DNA of 64,000 nt from Loripinus fragilis (lineage: Eukaryota; Mollusca; Bivalvia; Lucinida; Lucinidae), in assembly GCA_964019695.1 (NCBI GenBank), contig OZ026524.1, forward strand, positions 29,986,164 to 30,050,163, written 5' to 3'. Within the stretch, counting starts at the first letter, position 1; every line of letters begins with the position of its first letter. The position numbers and the translations under genes are program-made. Shown piece by piece: positions 1 to 9,590 of the stretch. The notes under the pieces are model-generated. The model saw nothing but the letters and a program-made list of their open reading frames with translations, searched no databases and was not told the origin of the DNA.

Positions 1-360
1 TTCAAATTATAGCATAAAAAGCTGTGTCGAACGCTAGTAACAGCCATGTTTTAACTAGCAAAAACCCATGTATTAATCAGGTAATTCATGTGCTGTTGAT
101 GCACAGCTTTTAATAGTAACGTGCATAGAAATGAACGTAATTTAGTGACGTTAGGATGACGTAAGTCTTTGCTCTGGAACAAACGTCTTCAAAACCTACA
201 AATCCTTCATGCTTTTGCGTGCCATTATAGTAATACAAAAATGAACTTTCGAAGCGTTTTCCAAAGTTTGTAAGTGACAAAATGACTTTATGCAATAATA
301 ACGATTAAACATGGCTTTCTGACACACTAACATCTGCTAGACCCCTCGGGGTCGTTAAAA
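1..360. other. AT-rich flank, nothing recognised
   Basis: No coding region, RNA gene or repeat could be supported here. The short open frames have no recognisable composition or motif. Confidence 0.5.
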
Positions 361-1020
361 AGTAAGTGAGTATGATCAGGAAATACCACAATCACACAAT
401 GCAGACCAACCCACGGCACCCTGAGAAAGAGCCGCAGAACACTTACAGTAACAAGACATCCATTAGTGCCTTTCAGGCACAGGATTCAACACCACCCTCG
501 GGTCCAGCAGAAAAACATGTTTGATGTGAAATCTGACCCATACAATTATAGAATATGCACCTCATGTCTGGATCCTTCGCACCAAAACACAAAAATGGTT
601 CAGAGGTGTGCTGCTCGCTAGTCGCTATTGAACCAACCCATGACAATGTAACTAGCATGCTAGTAGAGTTTAAATGGAGATCTCTTTCGGACAGGTGTAC
701 TGATACACAGTTCTGTCTATTTTACAAGACATTCTTGCATGTTCTTGTAGCAGTTCCAATGCCACGATATGTTGTGCACCCTCGAGTATCTACAAGACAT
801 TCAAAAGTAAAGAAGACGACAAAGATCAGTAATCAATACAATCAAGTACCACACCTGACCAAAGACATCATATGGGAAAGTGGTAAAACCACAAAAAAAA
901 CATCACACACAGGAGAACAAGAGGTCAGTCCTTTCCCAACAGGTGAACACAAAGCTGCAAGGAGCAGACAAGACTGTATTATGGAGACAAACGTGAAATA
1001 TAAATAACAGAAAGGATCCA
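361..1020 (-). repeat. Retroelement 3' tail, reverse-oriented copy
   Basis: Read on the minus strand, this matches by eye the 3' non-coding tail seen at 2420-2940, 3260-3500 and 49540-50045. Shared blocks include ACACCTGAC(C/T), GGGAAAG, GTCAGCCCTTTCCC and ACAAGTACCACACC-type strings at 840-945, and TGGTATTTCCTGATCATAC near 374-392 on the complement. Open frames crossing it on either strand are by-products of the repeat. The copy is partial and diverged, and no terminal duplication was found. Confidence 0.6.
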
Positions 1021-1189
1021 CCAAAGAGTCACATCCACTCACATTTATACAAATACTCACCTTCCGCCCCACTTGCTTATGTTCAGTAGAATAAGCTTTC
1101 TCCAAGAGAATCATTGCTGTCAGACATTGAATCCTTCAGACTGGAAGTTGGCAGTCCGACTTACTCCATGCCATAGACGCTAAGCATTA

Positions 1190-1740
1190 TTTTAACCTCG
1201 TACTTTACACTTCGTCGAGTCAGACTCTTATCATACTTATGATTTGGGTCAAAATTGTATAGACAAATCGTAGGTATTCCTATGGGTACTAATTGTGCCA
1301 CATTTGTTGCAGATTTGTTTTGTTATTAGAGAGACTTCACGTTTTGCTTTTCTGGTAACAATCAATCAGATAATGTTTGAACATTTAACTCTACCTCAAG
1401 ATATCTAGATAACTTGCTTAATATGGCTTAATATGGATACTTCTTATTTTGAATAATTCCACTGAATTCCAGTTAAATAAGGTTAATTCCTCAGATACTG
1501 ACACCCCCATTTTGAACCTGGACTTGTTAATTACTAATGGAAAAGTTTCATCTGAAATTTATGATAAATGGGATGATTTTAATTTTAAAATAATTAATTT
1601 TCCTTTTTTTTTGATAGAGATGTTCCTTGCTCCCCTTCATATGGTATATACGTTTCACACTTATTTGTTTTGCGAGAGTACGTTCTAATGTTCATGACTT
1701 CAACAACAGAAACAAATTTTGACTTCTTTTGGGCGATATT
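1190..1740 (+). pseudogene. Reverse transcriptase fragment, copy A
   Basis: Reading about 1255-1330 gives LYRQIVGIPMGTNC followed by an ADLF-type block, a conserved segment of a reverse transcriptase family common in invertebrate genomes. It is followed by a stop codon and, at 1402-1413, YLDN where an active RT would have a YxDD catalytic motif, so the second catalytic Asp appears lost. A further open stretch (1449-1688) continues the same family with DFNFKIINFPF. Frames shift and stops interrupt throughout. The clade (Penelope-like or another non-LTR group) was not resolved. Seen: motif and breaks. Inferred: retroelement relic. Confidence 0.62.
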
Positions 1741-1789
1741 TTAAACATTAATATTAATAATAATGTTTATTTTGACAATATGGTAAATA

Positions 1790-2960
1790 TACCCTTCAGA
1801 GCTCCAACTTAATAAAGCCAATGCCTCTGATACCAAAGGATTTGTCAATTTCTAATTATATTGTTTAAACCAAAATTTATGATAAACGTGACGACTTTGA
1901 TTTTGAAATTGTCAATTTCCCATTTTAGATGGTGATGTTCCTCGCTCTACATCCTGTGGAGTCTATATCTCTCAACTCACGCGTTTTGCTAGAGCATCTA
2001 GCTACGTTACTGACTTCAACACTCACAATAAATTGTTAACTCAGAAACTTTTTAAACAAGGCTATTTGTATCATAAACTTCTCAAAACATTTTCCAAATT
2101 TATAGACGATACTATGATTTAATATCTAAATTCCAAGTTGGACTTAAATCTCTCTTGCGCCAAGGACTTTCAAAAACTGAATTTTATGGTGACTTGGTGT
2201 ATAAATTGAAGAAGATTGTTGGCTCTAATATTTTTCAGTGCAGTTCATTGAAATAATTTCCCATTATGAAAAATGGCTATAACATTTATGTATTGCAACA
2301 GACTGCATGCTTGATAGTCAATCCAATCACGGTTGGCAACTTTACTTTCCTCTTTAATTGCGCGCCGTTCGGTCCAACTTCAGACTCTATGACGTTTCCG
2401 ACTTAAAGACTTATGTTTTGATGAGATGGTAAGGGCCTGATACTTTGGCTGTTTGCCAGGCCCACCGGGGTTTACCTGTTGGATTTCTTTTGCTCTGGTA
2501 TTCGGTTTTATTTACTGTTGAGTCCTTATCTTTGCTTTATCTCCTTGTTATATCTTGATTTATATGTTCTAGGAGTTAATAAATAAATAAGTTAGGGGTC
2601 TTTCATGCAAATCAAATATATATGTGTCTTGATCCACATCTGAATTAAAGGTAAGGTTGGCGTCGTGAAACTGGTTTAAGCCATCTAGTAAAATTTATTA
2701 CTGACCATTCCAAGGTGGTCTTCTTTTGTGGATCTTTTGTGCTTTTGTTCTGTCTTGTGTTTGCTGTGCCTTTGTTAGCGTCTGTTTATGTGTGCCTTGT
2801 GGTCACCTGCTGGGAAAGGGCTGACCTCTTGACTCTTGTTTGTGGTGTCTAACTGTGAGTTTGTCGCTTTCCCATTGGTATCCTGGGTCAGGTGTGGTAC
2901 TTGATTGTATCGCTGATCTTTGCACCCTTACTTACTTCTAAGTTATTAAAACAAGGTTAT
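1790..2960 (+). pseudogene. Reverse transcriptase C-terminal fragment, copy B, with 3' tail
   Basis: This second copy overlaps copy A in content rather than continuing it. It restarts at the LNKA-ASDT segment near 1810. Frames around 1920-2240 read CGVYISQL, RFARASSYVTDFNT, LLTQKLFKQGY and FQVGLKSLL-type segments, and this order is repeated in the copy at 49060-49500. From about 2400 it runs into a non-coding tail (TGGCTGTTTGCCAGGCCCAC, then GTGGTCACCTGCTGGGAAAG) that ends near the GCACCCTTACTTACTT string at 2920-2940. Frameshifts and stops make it non-functional. Confidence 0.62.
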
Positions 2961-3540
2961 CGATACTATAAACTTCGTAAAACGTTTTCTAAATTTTATT
3001 ACAGACACTCAGAGTTGATTGTTAAATACAATATTTTGTTTTAAAAACTCTTCTGCAACAATGCATATCAGAACCTGTATTTCATGGTGATTTAATTTAT
3101 TGTTTGGACGCCTAGTTTTAGTGATCAATTAAAAAAGATAACTAAACGTTATAAAATAGTTGCATACAATATGGATATCATTCGACAGTCTGCATGCCTG
3201 GTTGTAAACTCAATCACGGTTTATAGCTATGGTTTCCTCTTAAATTACACGACGGTGGGTCAGACCTCAGACTCAATGATGGCCATAACATAAAACTTTG
3301 TTTGCTGTGCCTTTGTGCGCGTCTTTTTATATGTGTCTTGTGGTCACCTGCTGGGAATGGGCTGACCTCTTGGCTCTCGTTTGTGGTGTCTAACTGTGAG
3401 TTTGTCACTTTCCCATTGGTATCCTGGGTTAGGTGTGGTACTTGATTGTATCGATTCCTGATCTTTGCACCCTTACTTACTTTAATCCTTTGGTTGGTGC
3501 CTGATGCTTGTCCTTGGCTGAGCCCACCGTTGGTCAACGT
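2940..3540 (+). pseudogene. Reverse transcriptase fragment, copy C, with 3' tail
   Basis: A third, shorter and more diverged piece of the same family starts at about 2940 with the LLKQGYRYYKL-type segment, then reads HSELIVKY and later QSACLVVNS near 3185-3210. It again ends in the shared tail, with GTGGTCACCTGCTGGGAA at 3340-3357 and the ACTTGATTGTATCGATTCC block near 3438-3456. The minus-strand open frame at 3214-3537 is a by-product of this tail. Three partial copies in tandem within 2.4 kb suggest repeated insertion into, or local duplication of, the same element. Confidence 0.55.
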
Positions 3541-3789
3541 GATGTTTTCTTTAGCTCTGACTATCTGTGAGACAGGAGCCCTTTTCTATGCTTCACCATA
3601 ATTAGATTAGTTCTCTGCGGTGGTGCATTTGCAATTGTTAGGAAGCAGCTATGTGAGCTAAACAATTTTTGCGTTTCAGCAACAACAGAATCTAGGGCGA
3701 AGATTTGGCGCCAGTAAAATGCATTTAAGGGTCGGTAGGTTAGCTATAGGCTGCCGTCCGAAATGGAAATCCGGAAAATATGGAAGGCC

Positions 3790-4640
3790 TATGAAATGAG
3801 CTATAAGGAAGTGAAGTCTATGTACTTGATCTTTTCATCGTCTTTCGCCCTGTAATACAGGGGACTCGCGTTGGTCCTACCGCCTAAGAGACTCTCTTGT
3901 GGATCCAGTCTGTCTGTGATGTATAAATTCTGGAGATAGTGTCTAAGTTTTGAGTTGTTTTGGTAGGTTTCTCTAAATTCGTGTTCCAACATACACACGT
4001 ATTTCATTCCTAGACTTTCAATATAAGATTTCTTTTTCATGATTAGGGCGTAGAGTTAGCTCATGGATTGTTGCGTCAGAGGGTGTTTCGTCTCTTCTCT
4101 GTCCTCGGGAAAACATCAGGGGCTTCTGTGAAAGACACACCCATTATATTTAAATGCGGTATTCGTCTCGTACGAGTAGCTATCCAACTTGTATCTAGTT
4201 CCAGGGAGATGTATTTCTCCCCCATTCAGGGTGTGTTGTATTCTGATATCGTCCCTTCTGGATAAGCATTCTAAGTACTGGATGGACGATTTACTGTACT
4301 GGTCCATCTTATAACCTCCAGGCTGAATCTTGGCGATAGGGGAACAATCAAATTCTTTCTCCCCGATAACCACCTCATCCTCCGACAACCACCGGTCACC
4401 CCGTCAGACTTTCATGCAACCATCCTTGTACTTGGCCGTCACCCAATTCCCGTCTTCCGCTAATTTGACCCCCCACTCTTCTTCCAGAAACTTGGTTCTG
4501 TATATGTTCATACACACCGAGGTGATCGTCACCGAGTCAAAGGGATCCAACGCCCCACTCCACTGTGGTATGTATTTTGTTTGCTGGTTTGATTTGATTC
4601 TTTATGTCCCATCGACAATCTTTCAGTTATAAAGGCGGGG
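3790..4640 (-). pseudogene. Protein-primed type B DNA polymerase remnant
   Basis: Read on the minus strand from about 4640 downward, the frames give DSVTITSVCMNIYRTKF, then SPIAKIQPGGY and YSKSSIQYLECL (about 4315-4250), then HTLNGGEIHLPG and a YNGCVFH segment near 4140-4120. A second frame (4040-3801) holds KKKSYIESLGMKYVCMLEHE, LLGGRTNASPLYY and ends in IDFTSL, the start of the family-B motif A (DxxSLYP). The order matches DNA polymerases of Polinton and adinto-like elements, where the enzyme copies the element's DNA. The reading frame changes at least once between 4040 and 4116, has an internal stop near 4410, and stops at motif A, so the palm domain is missing. The plus-strand open frame 4330-4632 is its shadow. 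Confidence 0.65.
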
Positions 4641-4742
4641 TCTTCCTGGGTTGAACCAGTACTAAGCTAGGATTAATGTGTCTTGCTCAAGGACACAACA
4701 CAGTGACGCCGGTGACGCTCGAACCTGAGGCCCCTTGTTTCA
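4615..4742 (-). repeat. tRNA-derived SINE, reverse copy
   Basis: On the minus strand this reads GGTTCGAGCGTCACCGG (B-box-like), then TGTGTCCTTGAGCAAGACAC, then ACTGGTTCAACCCAGGA. The same ordered blocks occur at 22255-22450 and partly at 32805-32945 on the plus strand. It lies between the polymerase remnant and the tandem repeat, so it inserted into the Polinton-like block or its flank. Confidence 0.6.
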
Positions 4743-4743
4743 T

Positions 4744-5158
4744 TTTGAAAGGATGGCTTGCATTTGTATTATAAAAAATTTGATTTAAAAGGAAAGGCTT
4801 GCCCTGCAACCTGGTTTACATAAAAGTGTCGTTTTAAAAGGATGGTTTGCATTTGTATTATACAAGTTTCGATTTAAAAGGATAGGCTTGCCAGGGTATC
4901 CATAAAAGTGTCGTTTTACAAGGTAGTCTTGCCCAGCAGGCTGATTTACAAAAAAGTGTCGTTTTAAAAGGATGGCTTGCCCAGCAAGCTGGTTTACACA
5001 AAAGTGTCGTTTTAAAAGGATGGCTTGCATTTGTATTATAAACGTTTTGATTTAAAAGGAAAGGCTTGCCAGGGTATCTTTAAAAGTGTCTACTTAAAAG
5101 GAAGGCTTGCCCAGCAGGCTAATATCCATAATAGTTTCAATTTAAAAGGAAATGCTTG
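4744..5158 (+). repeat. Tandem repeat, about ten 40-50 bp units
   Basis: Units start with TTTAAAAGGA(T/A)(A)GGCTTGC and occur near 4744, 4785, 4834, 4873, 4913, 4961, 5010, 5050, 5090 and 5140. Two unit bodies alternate irregularly: one with ATTTGTATTATAAA and one with CCAGCAGGCTGGTTTACA or CAGGGTATCC followed by AAAAGTGTCG. The irregular order of the two types suggests higher-order duplication or unequal exchange. A minus-strand open frame across it is merely periodic. Confidence 0.85.
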
Positions 5159-5212
5159 TCCAATGAGCATCTGACTGTAAATCAGAGGGTCAGTGGTTCG
5201 AATACACTTTGC
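5149..5212 (+). tRNA. tRNA-Tyr-like relic (likely pseudogene)
   Basis: A perfect five-pair anticodon stem (TCTGA/TCAGA) encloses loop CTGTAAA, giving anticodon GTA (Tyr). The T-arm loop TTCGAAT follows, with four of five stem pairs intact (AGTGG/ACACT). A four-pair D-like stem TGCT/AGCA precedes it. No complementary acceptor stem was found, and the 5' part is formed by the last unit of the tandem repeat. This is therefore a tRNA relic or tRNA-derived fragment rather than a working tRNA gene. Confidence 0.35.
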
Positions 5213-5421
5213 AGGAGACTATTTTTGATTTTGTATTCTATAACAGTTAGACGTAAGAATGGGTACAGCATTTGGGAAAGGCATCGATACAGAGCGGTCA
5301 CGGATGTACCCCTTAATAAACTATTTGGTAACTCTGAGAGAAATGACTCTTGCAGGTCGTAAAACCATGCAATATCACTTGACGTCAACTTAGAGCGATC
5401 TCCCTTGTTGCATCAGGTCTT

Positions 5422-5649
5422 TTGAGTGGACACATTAATTATTTAAGAAGAGACTCAACTTTCTTGAAAAGGTCAAAGGGGATGCTAGAGACCTTGTCAT
5501 CCCACCGAATAAGTTTTGAATGGAAGAAACGTCTTCTAAATCGTCATCATTCACTTATTCCAGTGATGCTTAAAACGATTTATCTTATTAAAACCATTGT
5601 ACACAACATAGTAAGAATGTACGGGGATGTGGCAATTAAAGATGAATGA
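5422..5649 (+). CDS. Small basic protein, possible Polinton-associated ORF
   Basis: A 75-residue open frame, rich in Arg, Lys and His, begins with an LRRDSTFLKRSKGM segment and holds a hydrophobic LIPVMLKTIYLI stretch near its middle. It lies directly before, and slightly overlaps, the next structural-type gene. Small basic proteins are often found at this place in Polinton-like elements, which is the only basis for the call. The function is unknown and it may be a remnant with its start missing. Confidence 0.35.
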   Translation: MSGHINYLRRDSTFLKRSKGMLETLSSHRISFEWKKRLLNRHHSLIPVMLKTIYLIKTIVHNIVRMYGDVAIKDE

Positions 5650-6066
5650 CTTTTATCTGTACCTGAATAGCAGAGATTCTTCAGGCATACGTAAGAAGAA
5701 CTCTCCATCCGAGTTTTGGATTCAATTTCCTAAGCACTACATACTCGAAGGAAAGTGGATGTGTGAATTAATCGATATAACTCTCGACTGCAATTTTAAA
5801 CAGAGAAGTTCCGGATTATATCTGTGTTCTGACATAGTGGCAGAGTCCTACGTACGAGGTTCACTGAATGAGTTACTTAGAAATATAGGGATCGGACGCA
5901 GATACAAAAAAAAACAAAGTTGAAGTACTTCCTGAGACACATTTACTTGCCAGCAGAAGTGTCAACGCTAAGATATTATAAGAATCGAATTAAAAGACAA
6001 AAATCTGAACTCGGTGGACTTCAACTCGAAGACCTGCATTGCGTCCTACATTTCAAAAGAGATGAT
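5643..6066 (+). pseudogene. Polinton-type structural protein, frameshifted
   Basis: ATG at 5643 opens a frame reading MNDFYLYLNSRDSSGIRKKN, then PSEFWIQFPKHYILEGKWMC, then ELIDITLDC. The beginning FYLYL-N plus a lipid- or surface-like LEGKWMCELIDI segment resembles a family that sits beside F54H12.2-like genes in invertebrate Polinton-like elements. The frame ends at 5921 just after an A-run (5906-5914). The continuation is in another frame, where about 6030-6055 reads LEDLHCVLHFK, the expected C-terminal block. One indel at the A-run explains the break. Its molecular function is not established; a virion or structural role is inferred from context. Confidence 0.5.
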
Positions 6067-6475
6067 GGGCACGAGAGAAGTGTATGACTTTAAATTGCAA
6101 AAGTGGATTCCGTACATCTCGGATCCCAACATATGGGAGCAGCACTTGCTGGATGTTAGAGATGGCTACGGGGAACGTGACAGTCAGGGTCGTTATATGG
6201 TGGGTAGTGGAAAGAAATACAGAGAGTTGAAAGAAATGAAATCTTTAGAAAGCAAAATGGAAACACAAAGGCCGGTGTTCAATTTGGTGTATCCGGTAGC
6301 TCAGGCGACAGAGATGGGTAAGTTGAGAATAAAAAGAGAATGTAACAAGGACCGAAAGCGTGAGAAGGATGATACTTACCCCCTCCATCATTTAAAAGGA
6401 AATATAAACGAAGACCGGAAGACCAAACTAAAAGATGAGCAACTACCATCGAGACCAATTAAACCTGTTTACTGA
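6062..6475 (+). CDS. Unassigned Polinton-block protein (coiled, charged)
   Basis: The open frame from 6014 to 6475 most plausibly starts at ATG 6062 or 6065, overlapping the end of the previous gene. It reads MMGTREVYDFKLQKWIPYIS, then WEQHLLDVRDGY, then GRYMVGSGKKYRE, followed by a highly charged Lys/Glu-rich tail and a stop at 6473-6475. It is the only gene of this block without an internal stop, at 137-138 residues. Its place between two structural-type genes suggests it belongs to the same element. No catalytic motif is visible and its function is unknown. Confidence 0.45.
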   Translation: MMGTREVYDFKLQKWIPYISDPNIWEQHLLDVRDGYGERDSQGRYMVGSGKKYRELKEMKSLESKMETQRPVFNLVYPVAQATEMGKLRIKRECNKDRKREKDDTYPLHHLKGNINEDRKTKLKDEQLPSRPIKPVY

Positions 6476-6479
6476 GATG

Positions 6480-7534
6480 AGAGTCCCTCGGATACCTCCC
6501 TAAAATCGAAAGAATGGATAGAATATAAACCAACCAATCAAATCAATGACATGTCCGCCATCAACTTTACCATTATGGTGCAGTTGTCAGCCTACGTCGA
6601 TCTCAATAGCAGCGTTTTAAATGTAAAACTTTGACTGACAAATGGTGACGGAACCCCCTTGAACAAGAAGGCGGTCGTTGGATTGGTGAATGCGCCCTAA
6701 AACACAGCATCTTTGGTAAGTGCACGTGACTTTTCAGCTGACTCCCCTATCTCACTTGGGTAACAATAACCCTTACAAGGCTTATATCGATATCATCCTT
6801 AAAACAAATGAGATTGATCAAAAGGGGATACTTACCAGTCAACTATTTTACAAAGATACAGGACTAGACACTAGCGACGCAAAAACTGGATCAAACAGTG
6901 GCCTGTTTGCGAGATGTACGTCTACAATAGGTGGAAAAATCGTAGACTTAAAAGGACCTTTGCTTATCGACGTATTTCAACAACCCCGGTTGCTATTTAA
7001 TGGCGTTGGTATCGGTATCAAGCTGTAGCCTAGTCTTGACGTGTTTAGACTCATGTCAGACAGTTTGTCACCCGACGAAAAGGTCCAAATTGTAGATGCT
7101 TCTTTCAAAATGTGTATACAACGATTAGACGAAGGACTTATAGTGTCAAACGAAAAAGTGCTAAAAATACATTTAGCCATCTATCCATATTTACGTTCGG
7201 AAATCAAGACAACGTCAATCTCATCTGAAATAATACAGTTTCAGCGCCGATGATATCTTTCAAGATTTGTCTGCGGTTTGTGATGGTGGTATTTCCTGAT
7301 CATACTCACTTACTATTTTTGGTTCCCTGTCAACTGATCGTAGGACTAGTGGCTAGTGCCACATACATGGGAGACTACGGGACAAGTCCTTACTACTTTG
7401 GAGATTACAATTGCAGTTCGGTGATCTTCTACGTTGATGGACAATCAGATCCCTCTCAGCCTTTGCGAGAAGTATATCACAAAAGCAGAAAAATGCACTC
7501 CCATGCACACAGCGAAAGCAACGACAAACAATAA
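6480..7534 (+). pseudogene. F54H12.2-like structural (capsid-like) protein, broken
   Basis: The frame from about 6500 reads KEWIEYKPTNQIND, then YVDLNSSVLNVKL, and is cut by stops near 6632 and 6697. It continues at 6765-7026 with NNPYKAYIDIILKTNEID, LTSQLFYKDTGLD and DVFQQPRLLFNGVGIGIKL, then at 7041-7190 with FRLMSDSLSPDEKVQIVDA. After a disrupted segment it resumes at about 7320 with LIVGLVASATYMGDYGTSPY and VDGQSDPSQPL. The order matches the 'uncharacterized protein F54H12.2-like' family of invertebrate genomes, which I associate with Polinton-like elements. A capsid role is inferred, not shown. At least three breaks make it a pseudogene. Confidence 0.6.
7278..7325 (+). repeat. Retroelement-tail fragment inside the capsid-like pseudogene
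   Basis: GGTATTTCCTGATCATACTC and its neighbours match the terminal part of the retroelement tail seen reversed at 361-421 and 24370-24415. This short piece coincides with the place where homology to the F54H12.2-like protein is lost between about 7240 and 7320. Confidence 0.4.
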
Positions 7535-7539
7535 ACTAG

Positions 7540-7956
7540 CAATATTTGAATCACCGCATTAAAATGGACAGCAGCCACATCTATAGGATCATTAGATATA
7601 TTTTACTGGCTAAATAGTTGACGTAGATTCTGCTGTTTTGTTGTTACAGGCACGGATCCTATAGTTTTTATTCACAAATTGTTCAGCTCGCAATGACGGA
7701 GGCTCCCTTATTTATTCAATATATCGCCATATGGAAACAGCAAAGTCAAATTAACTAAATAGAATGAAACCAAAAAAAAAGACCCCAAGCTCTCAGACAA
7801 TCAGGGCCAATAAAAGTAAATGTCATATATAGTAGCTGACACGCAGCAAAAAAAGATATGCACACAAATAGATTAGAACTCGATCTAATCAACGATAAAT
7901 CTAGGAATATTTTATTGGACATTTTGAGAATCATTTTTATGGTAAATTTAATATTT
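7540..7956. other. Unassigned spacer
   Basis: AT-rich sequence between the Polinton-like block and the next MITE. It holds short A-runs and a small inverted string (AGATTAGAACTCGATCTAATC at 7871-7891), with no gene or repeat family recognised. Confidence 0.4.
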
Positions 7957-9021
7957 CGTCGCTTCAGTGCTATAGTGTTCTATCTACCATTGCACAAGTT
8001 TTGAGAAAAATGAATTTGAAAATTTTAGTATCCTGTTTTTTGATGCCTCATTTATCACAGACCTTTGAATCATACCAGAGGGTTGAAATATATGCATACA
8101 GTGTAAATGACCTTGGTTTGAAGAAAATTTCACAGTAATATGGAATTTATGGGCATTTTACAGTTTGCAGATAGAACATTATGCCATAAAAATGGCATCG
8201 ATCGTTCAGTGCTATAGTGTTCTATGTTTTTCTACAGCTTATTATTCCATTTATGGAGTCAATTCGTATACTTTTCTGAACAGAAATGATTATTTGTACC
8301 TAAAAGTAGCAGATTTAGTCATTTGTTTGGCATAATAGTAACAAACCACATGGATCATGCCATTTAAATTTATGTAAGGGAGGTAATCTGTTTCAACAGC
8401 TAATTTTTCTGTCAATGAGGTCTATTTGCATAATATTGTAGACTGAACTGATTATTTGCACCTAAAATAGCAGATTTGACCATTGATTTGTAATTACAAC
8501 GACAAATTACTTCAATTAAAGCAGTTTAAATATGCGTAAGGGAGGTAATCTGTTCTACAGCTGATTATTCTGACCATGGATCAATTTGCATAATTTTTTT
8601 GACTTGAGTGGATTATTTGGACCTAAAAGTAGCAGATCTAGCCATTAGTTCGTCATCACACCGACAAACGGCTTCAGTTTTAGAAATTTAAATTTATGTA
8701 AGGGAGGTAACTGCAAATTGACCAATTTCTCCAAGGGAAGTGACTTTCTGTAGATAGAACAGTATGGCACTGAACTCATCCGATCACGTGACATAATCAG
8801 CATTGGCCATTGGATGAAAATCACTTAGAACACTATAGCACTGAACGAAATTGACCTTTTGTAGATAGAACAGAAAAGCACAGCGATTTTAAGCTTGCTG
8901 GGTGGAGATAGGCAAATGAAACCTTTACCAGTAGATAGAACATTTGACCCCCTTTCTAACGGTATGCATAACTCATTTTTGACCAAAATGTCACTTAGAA
9001 CACTATAGCACTGAAGCGACG
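7957..9021. mobile_element. MITE with nested terminal inverted repeats
   Basis: The outer 26-bp arms CGTCGCTTCAGTGCTATAG... (7957-7982) and their reverse complement (8996-9021) match perfectly. A second pair sharing the TTCAGTGCTATAGTGTTCTA core lies inside, at 8205-8224 and 8826-8845. Looser versions of the GTAGATAGAACA motif recur near 8166, 8753, 8860 and 8931. No transposase frame is present. The element ends next to a GGGACGTTTT motif (9047-9070) related to the MITE at 15130-16525. Confidence 0.75.
8287..8721 (+). repeat. Tandem repeat, 2.7 units of about 161 bp
   Basis: The three units start with GATTATTTG(T/C/G)ACCTAAAA at 8287, 8449 and 8610. Each carries AGCAGAT, then TATGTAAGGGAGGTAA, then a TTTGCATAAT segment. 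The array lies inside the nested MITE. Confidence 0.75.
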
Positions 9022-9590
9022 ATTTAACCAAAGGCGGCCAAATTCAGGGACGTTTTGCATGGGGACGTTTTACTTATCGAAACGAGCCGAAAGAAGTTGG
9101 AGACCAGTCTTTGATGAAAGCGCGAATTTCATTGGTCTAAAATCTATTGTGACTGCCAATCACAATTCCGGTCTTAATTAGACTACGGCAAGTCATCCAA
9201 TATGTCTGCCTCCTTGAAATCCTAAAAATCCATTTTATCAAATTCATGCACAGACACCACGACAGACATTTTTACTAGGGCAGATACTCGTGGTTTCTTT
9301 CTGCGGATGACAAAATATGTAAATATCACAGTTTACCTAACCCGAGCTTCCTCTGGCATTTCATCAGGGTCTTTTTTTGTTGTTGTTGATGGTCGGGTAT
9401 GAAAGCCATGACCGCGCCGCGTTGCCGTGCCGAAATCAGCCGCGCCAGGAATATTTTTTTCTTTCCTTAAGCACAAAAAGGTGTAATTCCATATTTTTTC
9501 TCTCTATCATAATCAAATGGTATTATTAACAATTTTTCAATAAAAAATACATTGGGTTTCCTGAAATATTGATTTTAATGGTGATTTGAC

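Larger units (their letters stand above)
3700..7540. mobile_element. Decayed Maverick/Polinton-type element
   Basis: A DNA polymerase B remnant on the minus strand and structural-type genes on the plus strand lie together in this block, as expected for a self-synthesising Maverick/Polinton or related endogenised virus-like element. No integrase, ATPase, cysteine protease or terminal inverted repeats were found, so only part of an element is present. It is bounded on the left by the RT retroelement copies and carries a SINE and a tandem repeat (4620-5160) between polymerase and structural genes. Seen: gene remnants. Known: these families co-occur in Polintons. Inferred: one ancestral element, later broken. 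Confidence 0.55.

Noticed and set aside
4330..4632. Plus-strand 100-codon open frame
   Set aside because: The opposite strand carries DNA polymerase B homology over the same bases.
4744..5158. CRISPR-like array
   Set aside because: Units are contiguous and variable, without fixed repeat plus unique spacers, and the DNA is eukaryotic.
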